Of a stretch of 33,535 nt of DNA, positions 8,348-16,938 are shown in pieces. The notes beneath the pieces are model-generated. The model was not told the DNA's origin. It was given only the letters and a program-made list of their open reading frames with translations, and did not search any database. The position numbers and the translations under genes were made by a program. The stretch's first letter is position 1, and each line of letters starts with the position of its first letter. Source of the stretch: an uncultured Prevotella sp. (GTDB taxonomy: Bacteria; Bacteroidota; Bacteroidia; Bacteroidales; Bacteroidaceae); NCBI GenBank assembly GCA_946405145.1, contig CAMJGE010000023.1, positions 1 through 33,535 on the forward strand, in the 5' to 3' direction.

Positions 8348-9889
8348 ATGATTAAAGCATTTGAAAATTACGAGATTTGGTGGGTAACTGGTGCGCAGCT
8401 TCTTTATGGAGGCGATGCAGTTGTTGCAGTTGACGGACATTCTAAGGAGATGGTAGCTGGCCTGAACGACAGCGGTATCATTCCTATTAAAGTAGTATAC
8501 AAAGGCACAGCCAACAGCTCTAAGGAAGTAGAAGCTGTGATGAAGGCAGCCAACAATGATGAGAAGTGTGTAGGTATCATTACCTGGATGCACACCTTCT
8601 CTCCAGCCAAGATGTGGATCAAGGGCCTGCAGGATCTGCAGAAGCCCCTCCTCCACTTCCATACTCAATATAATGCCGAGATTCCCTGGGAGACTATGGA
8701 CATGGACTTCATGAACCTGAACCAGAGTGCTCATGGTGACATCGAGTTCGGACATATCTGCACCCGTATGCGTGTACCTCGCAAGGTGGTTTGCGGCTAT
8801 TGGAAGGATGAGGCAGCACAGAAGCAGATTGCCGTTTGGGCTCGTGTTGCTGCAGGTGTAGCTGATGCCAAGAATGTTCGTTGTCTGATGTTCGGTATGA
8901 ACATGAACAATGTAGCCGTTACTGATGGTGATCGCGTAGAGTTTGAACAGCGTCTGGGCTATCATGTAGATTATTACCCTGTCAGCTCTCTGATGGAATA
9001 CTTCAAGAAGGTTACTGATGCAGAGGCTGATGCCCTCGTTGAGGAGTACAAGAAGGCTTATACCATCAAGATCGACGAGAGTGGCGAAGAGGTTTACTGG
9101 GAGAAGGTAAAGAACGCAGCAAAGGCAGAGATTGCACTTCGCCGTGTGCTGAAGGATGAAGGTGCTACCGCCTTTACCACCAACTTCGACGACCTGGGTG
9201 ATGCCGATATCAACGATCCTAACTTCGTAGGTTTTGATCAGATTCCCGGTTTGGCTTCACAGCGTCTGATGGAAGAAGGCTATGGCTTCGGTGCTGAGGG
9301 TGACTGGAAGACCGCTTGTCTCTATCGTACACTCTGGGTGATCCAGCAGGGTATGCCTACAGGTTGTTCATTCCTTGAGGACTACACCCTGAATTTCGCA
9401 GGCGACCGCAGTTCTTGTCTGCAGAGCCATATGTTGGAGGTTTGTCCGCTCATCGCTGTCGATAAACCAAAACTCGAGGTTCACTTCCTTGGCATCGGTA
9501 TCCGCAAGCAGCAGACCGCCCGTCTCGTATTCACCTCAAAGGTAGGACGTGGTATCAAGGCTACCGTTGTAGATCTCGGCAACCGTTTCCGTCTGATCTC
9601 TCAGGAAGTAGAATGCATTGAACCAAAGCCCATGCCAAATCTCCCTGTAGCATCTGCTCTCTGGGTACCTCAGCCCACCTTCGAGATTGGTGCAGGCGCA
9701 TGGATTCTCGCCGGTGGTACACACCACAGCGCCTTCTCTTACGATATCACAGAAGAGTATTGGGAAGACTTCGCTGAGATGACCGGTATCGAGTATGTCC
9801 GCATCAACAAGGACACGAAGACCAGCGAGTTCAAGCAGCTGCTTCAGAACAATGAGATGTACTACATGCTGAGCAAAGCACTTCGTTAA
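8348..9889 (+). CDS. araA: L-arabinose isomerase
   Basis: Isomerises L-arabinose to L-ribulose in the cytoplasm, using a divalent metal, typically manganese. The 513-residue length fits AraA (about 500). The N-terminal FENYEIWWVTGAQLLYGG and the FHTQYNAEIPWETMDMDFMNLNQ region are characteristic, as are the MEEGYGFGAEGDWK segment and the C-terminal AGGTHHSAFS with metal/active-site histidine. It precedes the ribulokinase gene, separated by a palindromic tandem repeat that reaches from its stop codon to the next start. Confidence 0.96.
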   Translation: MIKAFENYEIWWVTGAQLLYGGDAVVAVDGHSKEMVAGLNDSGIIPIKVVYKGTANSSKEVEAVMKAANNDEKCVGIITWMHTFSPAKMWIKGLQDLQKPLLHFHTQYNAEIPWETMDMDFMNLNQSAHGDIEFGHICTRMRVPRKVVCGYWKDEAAQKQIAVWARVAAGVADAKNVRCLMFGMNMNNVAVTDGDRVEFEQRLGYHVDYYPVSSLMEYFKKVTDAEADALVEEYKKAYTIKIDESGEEVYWEKVKNAAKAEIALRRVLKDEGATAFTTNFDDLGDADINDPNFVGFDQIPGLASQRLMEEGYGFGAEGDWKTACLYRTLWVIQQGMPTGCSFLEDYTLNFAGDRSSCLQSHMLEVCPLIAVDKPKLEVHFLGIGIRKQQTARLVFTSKVGRGIKATVVDLGNRFRLISQEVECIEPKPMPNLPVASALWVPQPTFEIGAGAWILAGGTHHSAFSYDITEEYWEDFAEMTGIEYVRINKDTKTSEFKQLLQNNEMYYMLSKALR

Positions 9890-9913
9890 TTGATAATTAA
9901 TAATTGACAATTA
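9887..9913. repeat. Palindromic tandem repeat filling the araA-kinase gap
   Basis: TAATTGATAATTA (9887-9899) and TAATTGACAATTA (9901-9913) are two copies of a 13-nt unit, each itself a dyad (TAATT-N3-AATTA), separated by one base. The first begins with the araA stop codon and the second ends in the A of the next ATG. Such AT-rich units look like slippage-made spacers. A role in mRNA structure is possible but not shown. Confidence 0.7.
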
Positions 9914-11505
9914 TGACAGCAAAACAGACAATCGAAGCAGGTAAAGCCATTCTCGGTATCGAGTTTGGCTCTACCCGCATCAAGGCCGTCCTCATCGACG
10001 AGGACAATAAGCCCATCGCACAGGGCTCACACGAGTGGGAAAATCAGTTGGTAGATGGTCTTTGGACCTACTCTACCGAAGCTATCTGGTACGGACTGCA
10101 GGACTGCTATGCCGAGCTCCGCAAGGATGTTCAGAAACAGTACGACTGCGAGATCGAGAGCCTTGCCGCCATTGGCTTCTCTGCCATGATGCACGGCTAT
10201 ATGGCTTTCAATGAGAAACAGGAGATTCTGGTTCCCTTCCGCACCTGGCGTAACACCAACACTGGTAAGGCTGCAGCAGAGCTTTCTAAGCTTTTCAACT
10301 ACAACATCCCTCTCCGTTGGAGCATCAGTCACCTCTATGAGGCAATCCTCGACAATGAGGAACATGTTAGTGACATCAAATATCTGACAACCCTCGCAGG
10401 TTATGTTCACTGGCAGGTAACAGGTCAGTTCGTACTTGGTGTGGGTGATGCTTCAGGTATGATACCTGTAGATCCCAAGACCAAGACTTACGACGCAACG
10501 ATGGTTAAAAAGTTTGACGAACTCATTGCTCCAAAGGGATTCTCTTGGAAGCTGCTCGACATCCTGCCGAAGTCACTCAATGCAGGTGAGAGTGCAGGTT
10601 TCCTCACTCCCGAAGGTGCTAAGAAACTCGACGTCTCAGGTCATCTGAAGGCTGGTATCCCCGTATGTCCTCCAGAGGGTGACGCAGGTACAGGTATGGT
10701 AGCCACCAATGCTGTAAAGCAGCGCACGGGTAACGTTTCTGCAGGTACATCTTCATTCTCAATGATTGTACTTGAGAAGGAACTCTCCAAGCCTTATGAG
10801 ATGATTGACATGGTGACGACACCTGATGGTTCTCTTGTGGCAATGGTTCACTGCAACAACTGCACCAGCGACATCAACGCCTGGGTGAACATCTTCAAAG
10901 AATATCAGCAACTCATTGGTGTAAAGGTAGATATGAACGAACTTTATGGTAAGCTTTTCAATAAAGCCCTTGAGGGTGATACAGACTGTGGCGGTCTGAT
11001 GGCCTACAACTATGTGAGCGGAGAACCTGTCACCGGACTGCAGGAAGGTCGTCCCATGTTTATGCGCTCTGCCAACGACAAGTTCAATCTCGCCAACTTC
11101 ATGCGTGCCCACCTCTATGGTGCTATTGGTGTGCTGAAGATTGGTAACGACATCCTGTTCAAGGAAGAGAAGATCAGCGTGGATCGCATCACTGGTCACG
11201 GTGGTTACTTCAAGACGCCTGGTGTAGGTCAGCGCATGCTGGCAGCTGCTCTCAACAGCCCCATCTCTGTGATGGAGACTGCTGGCGAAGGTGGTGCCTG
11301 GGGTATCGCCCTGTTGGCTGGATATGTTGTGAATAATCCCAACAAACTCTCTCTCGCTGATTATCTTGAGCAGGTAGTCTTCGCGGGTAATACGGGTGTT
11401 TCTATAGCCCCCACACCTGAGGATGTTGCCGGCTTCGAGAAGTATATCGAGAACTACAAGAGCTGTCTGCCTGTAGAGCAAAGTGCAGTAGATCACAAAA
11501 AGTAA
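9913..11505 (+). CDS. FGGY-family carbohydrate kinase, L-ribulokinase of the arabinose operon
   Basis: Expected to phosphorylate L-ribulose to L-ribulose 5-phosphate between AraA and AraD. It is an FGGY-family kinase of 530 residues. The N-terminal ATPase-fold motif GIEFGSTRIKAVLID and the mid-protein GNVSAGTSSFSMI and C-terminal GHGGYFKTPGVGQRMLAAAL regions fit the fold. GFSAMMHGYMAFN and FRTWRNTNT lie in the sugar-binding part. It differs in length and style from E. coli AraB, so it is better seen as a Bacteroidota type filling that role. ATG at 9913 is preferred. An in-frame TTG nine bases earlier would fall inside the intergenic repeat. Confidence 0.88.
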   Translation: MTAKQTIEAGKAILGIEFGSTRIKAVLIDEDNKPIAQGSHEWENQLVDGLWTYSTEAIWYGLQDCYAELRKDVQKQYDCEIESLAAIGFSAMMHGYMAFNEKQEILVPFRTWRNTNTGKAAAELSKLFNYNIPLRWSISHLYEAILDNEEHVSDIKYLTTLAGYVHWQVTGQFVLGVGDASGMIPVDPKTKTYDATMVKKFDELIAPKGFSWKLLDILPKSLNAGESAGFLTPEGAKKLDVSGHLKAGIPVCPPEGDAGTGMVATNAVKQRTGNVSAGTSSFSMIVLEKELSKPYEMIDMVTTPDGSLVAMVHCNNCTSDINAWVNIFKEYQQLIGVKVDMNELYGKLFNKALEGDTDCGGLMAYNYVSGEPVTGLQEGRPMFMRSANDKFNLANFMRAHLYGAIGVLKIGNDILFKEEKISVDRITGHGGYFKTPGVGQRMLAAALNSPISVMETAGEGGAWGIALLAGYVVNNPNKLSLADYLEQVVFAGNTGVSIAPTPEDVAGFEKYIENYKSCLPVEQSAVDHKK

Positions 11506-11506
11506 A

Positions 11507-11537
11507 GGATAAGTGGGGGGAATCCCCCCACCTATCC
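11507..11537 (+). promoter_or_regulatory. Very stable intercistronic hairpin between kinase and arabinofuranosidase genes
   Basis: GTGGGGGG (11513-11520) pairs with CCCCCCAC (11524-11531) over a 3-nt loop. After one A/C mismatch, GGATA (11507-11511) pairs with TATCC (11533-11537). No T-run follows, so it is not a standard terminator. In the middle of an operon, it could block 3' exonucleases, mark an RNA-processing site or cause partial termination, giving different levels for the genes on either side. Confidence 0.7.
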
Positions 11538-11571
11538 GTATTATAAATATACTAAGGAATAATTTAAAACA

Positions 11572-13158
11572 ATGAAGAGACTATTCATCACACTTTCAAT
11601 TGCAGTCTTTACACTGCCCACTTTGGCAGATAATGTAAAGGCTACGATTCATGCTGATCAGGCTGGTGCCAAGATCAACAGAGAGATCTACGGACAGTTC
11701 TCTGAGCACCTTGGTTCATGCATCTATGGCGGCTTATGGGTGGGTGAGAATTCACAGATACCCAACATCCAGGGTTATCGTAAGGATGTGTTTGAGGCAT
11801 TGAAGGCTCTGAAGATTCCTGTGATGCGCTGGCCTGGCGGCTGCTTTGCTGATGACTATCACTGGATGGACGGTATCGGTCCAAAGGATCAGCGCCCCTC
11901 ATTGCGTAATAACAACTGGGGTGGTACCATTGAGGACAACAGTTTCGGTACCCATGAGTTCCTGAACCTCTGCGAGATGCTGGGCTGCGAGCCTTACATC
12001 AGCGGCAACGTAGGTTCTGGTACAGTCAAGGAGATGGCACAGTGGATTGAATACATGACTTCTGATGGTGATACCCCCATGGCACGCCTGCGCCGTCAGA
12101 ACGGACGTGAGAAGGCATGGAAAGTAAAATACTTCGGTATCGGTAACGAGGCATGGGGATGTGGTGGAAACATGACACCCGAATACTACTCTAACGAATA
12201 CCGCAAGTTCAATACCTATCTGCGCGACCAGGGTGACAATCATCTCTATCGCATCGCCTCAGGTGCCAGCGACTATGACTACAACTGGACCAAAGTGCTG
12301 ATGCAGAATATCGGGCGCCAGATGAATGGCATCAGTCTGCATTATTACACTTGTTCTGGATGGGAAGGTCCTAAGGGTTCAGCCACCAACTTCGACACCG
12401 ACCAGTATTACTGGGCTCTTGCCAAGTGCTTGGAGATCGAAGAGGTCATCAAGAAGCATAAGGAGATCATGGATGAAGCAGATCCAGACAATAAGATTGG
12501 TCTGCTCGTTGATGAATGGGGCACATGGTGGGATGAGGAGCCAGGCACCATCGCTGGACACCTCTATCAGCAGAATGCACTTCGCGATGCCTTTGTTGCA
12601 GCTCTTTCTCTGAATGTGTTCCACAAATATACCGATCGTGTGAAGATGACTAATATCGCACAGGTAGTCAATGTGCTCCAGTCTATGATTCTTACCGATC
12701 AGGAGGGTACAGGTCACATGGTGCTCACACCGACCTATCATGTATTTGAGATGTACACTCCGTTCCAGGAAGCCACCTATCTCCCACTCGACCTTGAGAG
12801 CGAGGTAAAGGCTGTCAGCAGGGGTTACTATAAGGAGAAGAAAAAGGCTTTGGACGAAGGCTATCGCCCCTGCCCGCTTCTCTCTGCATCCGCAGCTAAG
12901 ACACAGAATGGTTCTATCGTGCTTGCTATCACCAACGTCAGTCTTGACAAGGATCAGACCATCGATTTTAACATCGCCGGATACAATGCCAAGACTGTCA
13001 GCGGACGTATCCTCACCTCTAAGAAAGCCGACGACTTCAACGACTTCCAGCATCCCAACGTGGTTGCCCCCAAGGCATATACTGATGCCAAGTTGAACAA
13101 AGGTGTCCTTACGGTTAAAATACCTGCAAAATCAATATTAGTTTTAAACATTAAATAA
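11572..13158 (+). CDS. Secreted alpha-L-arabinofuranosidase, glycoside hydrolase family 51
   Basis: Hydrolyses terminal alpha-L-arabinofuranosyl residues from arabinan or arabinoxylan oligosaccharides, freeing the arabinose the operon uses. The 528-residue protein starts with a cleavable signal ([19 protein letters not shown], cleavage near residue 19), so it should work in the periplasm. The GH51 retaining pair is visible: acid/base Glu193 in GNEAWGCGG and nucleophile Glu315 in [20 protein letters not shown] (around 86) is the typical (beta/alpha)8 substrate-site segment. A C-terminal beta domain ends in [13 protein letters not shown]. It follows the kinase after a stable hairpin and precedes transketolase by 10 nt. 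Confidence 0.93.
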   Translation: MKRLFITLSIAVFTLPTLADNVKATIHADQAGAKINREIYGQFSEHLGSCIYGGLWVGENSQIPNIQGYRKDVFEALKALKIPVMRWPGGCFADDYHWMDGIGPKDQRPSLRNNNWGGTIEDNSFGTHEFLNLCEMLGCEPYISGNVGSGTVKEMAQWIEYMTSDGDTPMARLRRQNGREKAWKVKYFGIGNEAWGCGGNMTPEYYSNEYRKFNTYLRDQGDNHLYRIASGASDYDYNWTKVLMQNIGRQMNGISLHYYTCSGWEGPKGSATNFDTDQYYWALAKCLEIEEVIKKHKEIMDEADPDNKIGLLVDEWGTWWDEEPGTIAGHLYQQNALRDAFVAALSLNVFHKYTDRVKMTNIAQVVNVLQSMILTDQEGTGHMVLTPTYHVFEMYTPFQEATYLPLDLESEVKAVSRGYYKEKKKALDEGYRPCPLLSASAAKTQNGSIVLAITNVSLDKDQTIDFNIAGYNAKTVSGRILTSKKADDFNDFQHPNVVAPKAYTDAKLNKGVLTVKIPAKSILVLNIK

Positions 13159-13168
13159 ACAATTAAGT

Positions 13169-15184
13169 ATGAACGACAACAAGATTATGAACATGGCAGC
13201 GGACAACATCCGTATCCTTGCTGCCTCAATGGTTGAGAAAGCCAAGTCTGGTCACCCCGGTGGTGCAATGGGTGGTGCTGATTTCATCAACACACTCTAC
13301 AGTGAATACCTTGTTTACGACCCAGAGAACCCCGCATGGGAGGGCCGCGATCGTTTCTTCCTCGATCCAGGTCACATGGCTCCAATGCTCTACAGCCAGC
13401 TCGCTCTGATCGGCAAATACACTCTTGAGGATTTGAAGAATCTCCGTCAGTGGGGTTCAGTAACTCCTGGTCACCCTGAGCGTGAGATCGCCCGCGGTAT
13501 CGAGAACACCTCTGGCCCTCTTGGTCAGGGTCATGTTTTTGCCGTTGGCGCAGCCATCGCAGCAAAGTTCCTGAAGGCTCGTCTCGGCGAAGAGGTAATG
13601 AGTCAGACCATCTACGCTTATATCTCTGACGGTGGTGTTCAGGAGGAGATCTCTCAGGGTGCAGGTCGTATTGCCGGTAACCTGGGTCTCGACAACCTGA
13701 TCATGTTCTACGACGCTAACGACATTCAGCTTTCTACTAAGACTGAGGTTGTTACCTGCGAGGACACTGCCAAGAAATATGAGGCTTGGGGCTGGTATGT
13801 TCAGAAGATTAATGGTAACGATGTAGATCAGATCCGTAAGGCTATTGAGAACGCTCAGGCTGAGAAGGATCGTCCTTCACTCATCATCGGTCACTGTGTG
13901 ATGGGTAAGGGTGCTAAGAAGGCTGATGGCTCTTCTTACGAGAGCAACTGCGCTACTCATGGTGCTCCTCTCGGAGGCGACGCCTACATCAACACCATGA
14001 AGAACCTGGGTGCTGATCCTGAGAATCCATTCCAGATCTTCCCAGAGGTGCAGGAGATGTATGCAAAGCGTGCTGCTGAGCTGAAGAAGATTGTAGCTGA
14101 TCGCTATGCCAAGAAGGCAGAGTGGGCAAAGGCTAATCCTGAGAAGGCAGCCCAGCTCGAGGAGTGGTTCAGCGGCAAGGCGCCGAAGATCGACTGGAGT
14201 AAGGTTGAGCAGAAGCCTGGTTGCGCTACACGTAACGCATCAGCTACCGTTCTCGGCCAGCTCGCTGAGCAGGTGCCCAACATGATCTGCGCATCTGCCG
14301 ACCTGAGCAACTCTGATAACACCAATGGCTTCCTGAAGAAGACTCACGATATCGTTCGCGGTGACTTCTCTGGTGCCTTCTTCGAGGCTGGTGTAGCTGA
14401 GCTCACCATGGCTTGCTGCTGTATCGGTATGGCTCTGCATGGTGGTGTGATCGCTGCTTGCGGTACCTTCTTCGTATTCTCAGACTACATGAAGCCAGCC
14501 GTTCGTATGGCTGCTCTGATGGAGCTCCCAGTGAAGTTCATCTGGACGCATGATGCCTTCCGTGTTGGTGAGGATGGTCCTACCCACGAGCCTGTTGAGC
14601 AGGAGGCACAGATCCGTCTGATGGAGAAGCTGAAGAACCATCACGGTAAGAACTCTGTATTGGTAGTTCGTCCTGCTGATGCTGAGGAGACCACCGTTTG
14701 CTGGCGCATGGCAATGGAGAACATCGACACACCTACCGCTCTGATCTTCTCTCGTCAGAACATCGATATGCTGCCAGAGGGTAACGACTACAACCAGGCT
14801 ACCAAGGGTGCATACGTTGTGAAGGGCTCTGATGAGGACTTCGACGTGATCCTGTTGGCTTCTGGTTCTGAGGTAGCTACTCTTGAGGCTGGTGCTAAGC
14901 TGCTCCGCGAGGACGGTATCAAATGCCGCATCGTGAGTGTTCCTTCTGAGGGTCTGTTCCGCAGCCAGAGCAAGGAGTATCAGCAGAGCGTTCTGCCTGC
15001 AGGCAAGAAGAAGTTCGGTCTCACCGCTGGTCTGCCTGTCAACCTCGAAGGTCTGGTAGGTGCCGACGGCTGTGTATGGGGTCTCGAGAGCTTCGGTTTC
15101 TCTGCTCCTTACAAGGTGCTCGATGAGAAGCTGGGCTTCACTGGTGAGAATGTTTACAATCAGGTAAAGAAACTGCTTGCCTAA
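13169..15184 (+). CDS. tkt: Transketolase
   Basis: Thiamine-diphosphate enzyme moving two-carbon units between pentose and other sugar phosphates. In this operon it takes xylulose 5-phosphate from AraD into the non-oxidative pentose phosphate pathway. Full length, 671 residues. Visible motifs are the early KSGHPGGAMGG, SDGGVQEEISQGAGRIAGNL with the cofactor-binding FYDAND, GVAELTMACCCIGMALHGG, and THDAFRVGEDGPTHEPVEQ in the pyrimidine-binding domain. Its stop codon overlaps the rpiB start by one base (TAATG), so translation is probably coupled. An arabinose-linked copy does not exclude a second housekeeping transketolase elsewhere. Confidence 0.95.
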   Translation: MNDNKIMNMAADNIRILAASMVEKAKSGHPGGAMGGADFINTLYSEYLVYDPENPAWEGRDRFFLDPGHMAPMLYSQLALIGKYTLEDLKNLRQWGSVTPGHPEREIARGIENTSGPLGQGHVFAVGAAIAAKFLKARLGEEVMSQTIYAYISDGGVQEEISQGAGRIAGNLGLDNLIMFYDANDIQLSTKTEVVTCEDTAKKYEAWGWYVQKINGNDVDQIRKAIENAQAEKDRPSLIIGHCVMGKGAKKADGSSYESNCATHGAPLGGDAYINTMKNLGADPENPFQIFPEVQEMYAKRAAELKKIVADRYAKKAEWAKANPEKAAQLEEWFSGKAPKIDWSKVEQKPGCATRNASATVLGQLAEQVPNMICASADLSNSDNTNGFLKKTHDIVRGDFSGAFFEAGVAELTMACCCIGMALHGGVIAACGTFFVFSDYMKPAVRMAALMELPVKFIWTHDAFRVGEDGPTHEPVEQEAQIRLMEKLKNHHGKNSVLVVRPADAEETTVCWRMAMENIDTPTALIFSRQNIDMLPEGNDYNQATKGAYVVKGSDEDFDVILLASGSEVATLEAGAKLLREDGIKCRIVSVPSEGLFRSQSKEYQQSVLPAGKKKFGLTAGLPVNLEGLVGADGCVWGLESFGFSAPYKVLDEKLGFTGENVYNQVKKLLA

Positions 15185-15627
15185 TGGAAGTAAAGACAGT
15201 TGGCGTAGCCTGCGATCACGCAGGCTTCGCTCTTAAGAAGTTTGTGCTCCAGTACCTTGAAGAGAAGGGTTATCCCTATAAGGACTATGGTACATGGAGC
15301 GATGCGAGTGTCGATTATCCTGACTTCGGACATGCACTGGCCGAGGGTATTGAGAGTGGTGAGGTTTATCCTGGCATTGCCATCTGCGGCAGTGGCGAGG
15401 GTATCTCTATCACACTGAACAAGCACCAGCAGGTACGCGCCGGTTTGTGCTGGATCCCAGAGATTGCACATCTTATCCGCCAGCACAACGATGCCAACGT
15501 ACTGGTGATGCCTGGTCGTTTCATCGACAACAATATGGCCCGTAAGATTATGGACGAGTTCTTTACAGCCACCTTCGAAGGCGGACGCCATCAGAAGAGA
15601 GTGGACAAAATCCCTGTTCAGAAGTAA
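15184..15627 (+). CDS. rpiB: Ribose-5-phosphate isomerase B (RpiB/LacAB family)
   Basis: Interconverts ribose 5-phosphate and ribulose 5-phosphate. A 147-residue protein, typical length. Characteristic features are the N-terminal ACDHAGFALK (with the Asp-His pair), the DFGHALAEGIESGE region, AICGSGEGISITLNKH with an active-site Cys, and NVLVMPGRFIDNNMARKIMDEF. It overlaps the transketolase stop by one base and is followed by the operon terminator. Its presence beside transketolase indicates that the operon carries its own branch into pentose phosphate metabolism. Confidence 0.94.
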   Translation: MEVKTVGVACDHAGFALKKFVLQYLEEKGYPYKDYGTWSDASVDYPDFGHALAEGIESGEVYPGIAICGSGEGISITLNKHQQVRAGLCWIPEIAHLIRQHNDANVLVMPGRFIDNNMARKIMDEFFTATFEGGRHQKRVDKIPVQK

Positions 15628-15632
15628 ATAAG

Positions 15633-15664
15633 AAGAATCCTGCCAAACGGTGGGATTCTTTTTT
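15633..15664. terminator. Terminator at the end of the arabinose operon
   Basis: AAGAATCC (15633-15640) pairs with GGATTCTT (15653-15660). Two wobble and two GC pairs extend the stem to 12 bp with an AAAC loop, followed by T6 (15659-15664). It sits between the converging rpiB and transglycosylase genes. A looser T-rich tract on the other strand may let it serve both. Confidence 0.85.
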
Positions 15665-16778
15665 ACCTTATATCATATTTCTTCTTTCTCTGCTCAGCCT
15701 TTCTTGGCTGCGAAGGATGGAAACCCATGTGGGGCGACTTCACACCTTGATAGCCTGCATACCGCTGACGGATCTTTGACACATAATCCACTGTCTCTGA
15801 TCCTCGCATATAACCATACTTCACTAACGGATCATTATAGTAACGCGGCTGAGCCAGTCGCAACACATACGGCGACACCTCACTCCAGCGGCGCGGATTC
15901 TTGCCATCACGCTTGGCCAGTGCCATAGCATCGCGAATATGGTGAGAGCCACCGTTATAGCTTGCCAGCACAAAGTTAGTACGTTCATAGGGATTGCCGA
16001 TGTCAGCAAACGTACGCTGCAGCTGCGCAATATACTTCACTGCGGCAGAGATGTTGGTTTCTGGTTCAAACAGCCGGCTGCGCGAAACCCCTAAATGATC
16101 TGCCGTACCAGGCATGATCTGCATCAGTCCCTTAGCACCGGCAAACGACACAGCCTTCGGGTCGAAGGTAGATTCCTGATAACACTGAGCCACGAGCAAG
16201 CGCCAGTCCCAACGGATATCTCTGCTATAGGTGATGAAGTATTGATCGTAATGCGAGATGATCCCCCCTCGCTTGTCGAGCATCGGTGAGAAGATGCGAC
16301 GACGCACCTTGCGCACTGTCAACAGCTCCTGCTCCTCCTTCTTGGCTGCAGCGATGCGATCTGGGTGATACCACACAGCCAGTTCCTCCGCCAGTTCAGG
16401 TTTATCTGACCCCACCTCTATCTCGCCTGGTGTGGGCCAAGCCACCAGATCAACTTCGCCATCCTGCAGTCTCCGCTTCAATTCAGCACTGTCACGACAC
16501 ACGTCGATGCGCAGCCTCACACCCAACGAGTCAGCGAAGTGCTGACAGATGAGATACTGTGTACCCAACTGCTTTCCTCGATAATCGTAGTAGGTATCAG
16601 GTCCACTCACTGTTGCCACAATCAGATCTCCGTTGGTCTGGATATCATCTAAGTCGAAGTCCTCAGTCACAGCCACTGAATCGAGCACAGATCCATAGGG
16701 CGTCACAACCCGCTCCTGTCGCTGTTGACAAGAGAGAAGGAGCAACACAGCACCCACAGCAGTCGTATATTTATTCAT
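15663..16778 (-). CDS. mltF: Membrane-bound lytic murein transglycosylase, MltF type (lipoprotein)
   Basis: Cleaves peptidoglycan glycan strands to 1,6-anhydromuropeptides. About 371 residues with a lipoprotein signal (MNKYTTAVGAVLLLLSC, lipid Cys17). An N-terminal periplasmic-binding-like domain (about 60-180) holds DLIVATVSGPDTYYDYRGKQLG. A C-terminal SLT domain contains AQCYQESTFDP with the catalytic Glu, then AGAKGLMQIMPGTA and VLASYNGG. The frame is open for another 79 codons upstream, but that part would run into hisG and pass the promoter, so the Met before the lipoprotein signal is used (a Met three codons earlier is also possible). Gene order is divergent from hisG. Confidence 0.9.
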   Translation of the reverse strand: MNKYTTAVGAVLLLLSCQQRQERVVTPYGSVLDSVAVTEDFDLDDIQTNGDLIVATVSGPDTYYDYRGKQLGTQYLICQHFADSLGVRLRIDVCRDSAELKRRLQDGEVDLVAWPTPGEIEVGSDKPELAEELAVWYHPDRIAAAKKEEQELLTVRKVRRRIFSPMLDKRGGIISHYDQYFITYSRDIRWDWRLLVAQCYQESTFDPKAVSFAGAKGLMQIMPGTADHLGVSRSRLFEPETNISAAVKYIAQLQRTFADIGNPYERTNFVLASYNGGSHHIRDAMALAKRDGKNPRRWSEVSPYVLRLAQPRYYNDPLVKYGYMRGSETVDYVSKIRQRYAGYQGVKSPHMGFHPSQPRKAEQRKKKYDIR

Positions 16779-16820
16779 AAAACGCATCAATATACTGTAT
16801 AGGAATCGCGAAAACCGATG

Positions 16821-16828
16821 CAAAGTTA
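16821..16828 (-). promoter_or_regulatory. -7 element of the transglycosylase gene
   Basis: On the minus strand this reads TAACTTTG, a perfect TAnnTTTG, followed by CA, about 42 nt before the lipoprotein start. The -33 region is only T-rich, with no clear TTTG. It lies back to back with the hisG promoter. Confidence 0.65.
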
Positions 16829-16866
16829 CTAATTTTTGCCAATGAAGCATGGAAAAATCATTTTTT

Positions 16867-16898
16867 TTTGGATTTTCAACCGAATATTCGTACCTTTG
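16867..16898 (+). promoter_or_regulatory. hisG operon promoter with an internal palindrome
   Basis: TTTG (16867-16870), a 20-bp spacer and TACCTTTG (16891-16898) match the Bacteroidota consensus exactly. The last ten spacer bases (16881-16890) are the perfect palindrome CGAATATTCG, a possible operator touching the -7 box. The leader to hisG is about 40 nt and shows no histidine-codon attenuator. Confidence 0.8.
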
Positions 16899-16938
16899 CA
16901 GCCGATTAAATAAATAATGTATATAGACTTTAACAATT

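Noticed and set aside
10759..11496. A 245-codon open frame antisense to the ribulokinase gene
   Set aside because: Shadow of a clear FGGY kinase; no promoter or family signal on that strand.
16899..16938. Histidine attenuator or T-box in the hisG leader
   Set aside because: The leader is only about 40 nt, with no run of His codons, no leader peptide and no terminator/antiterminator pair.
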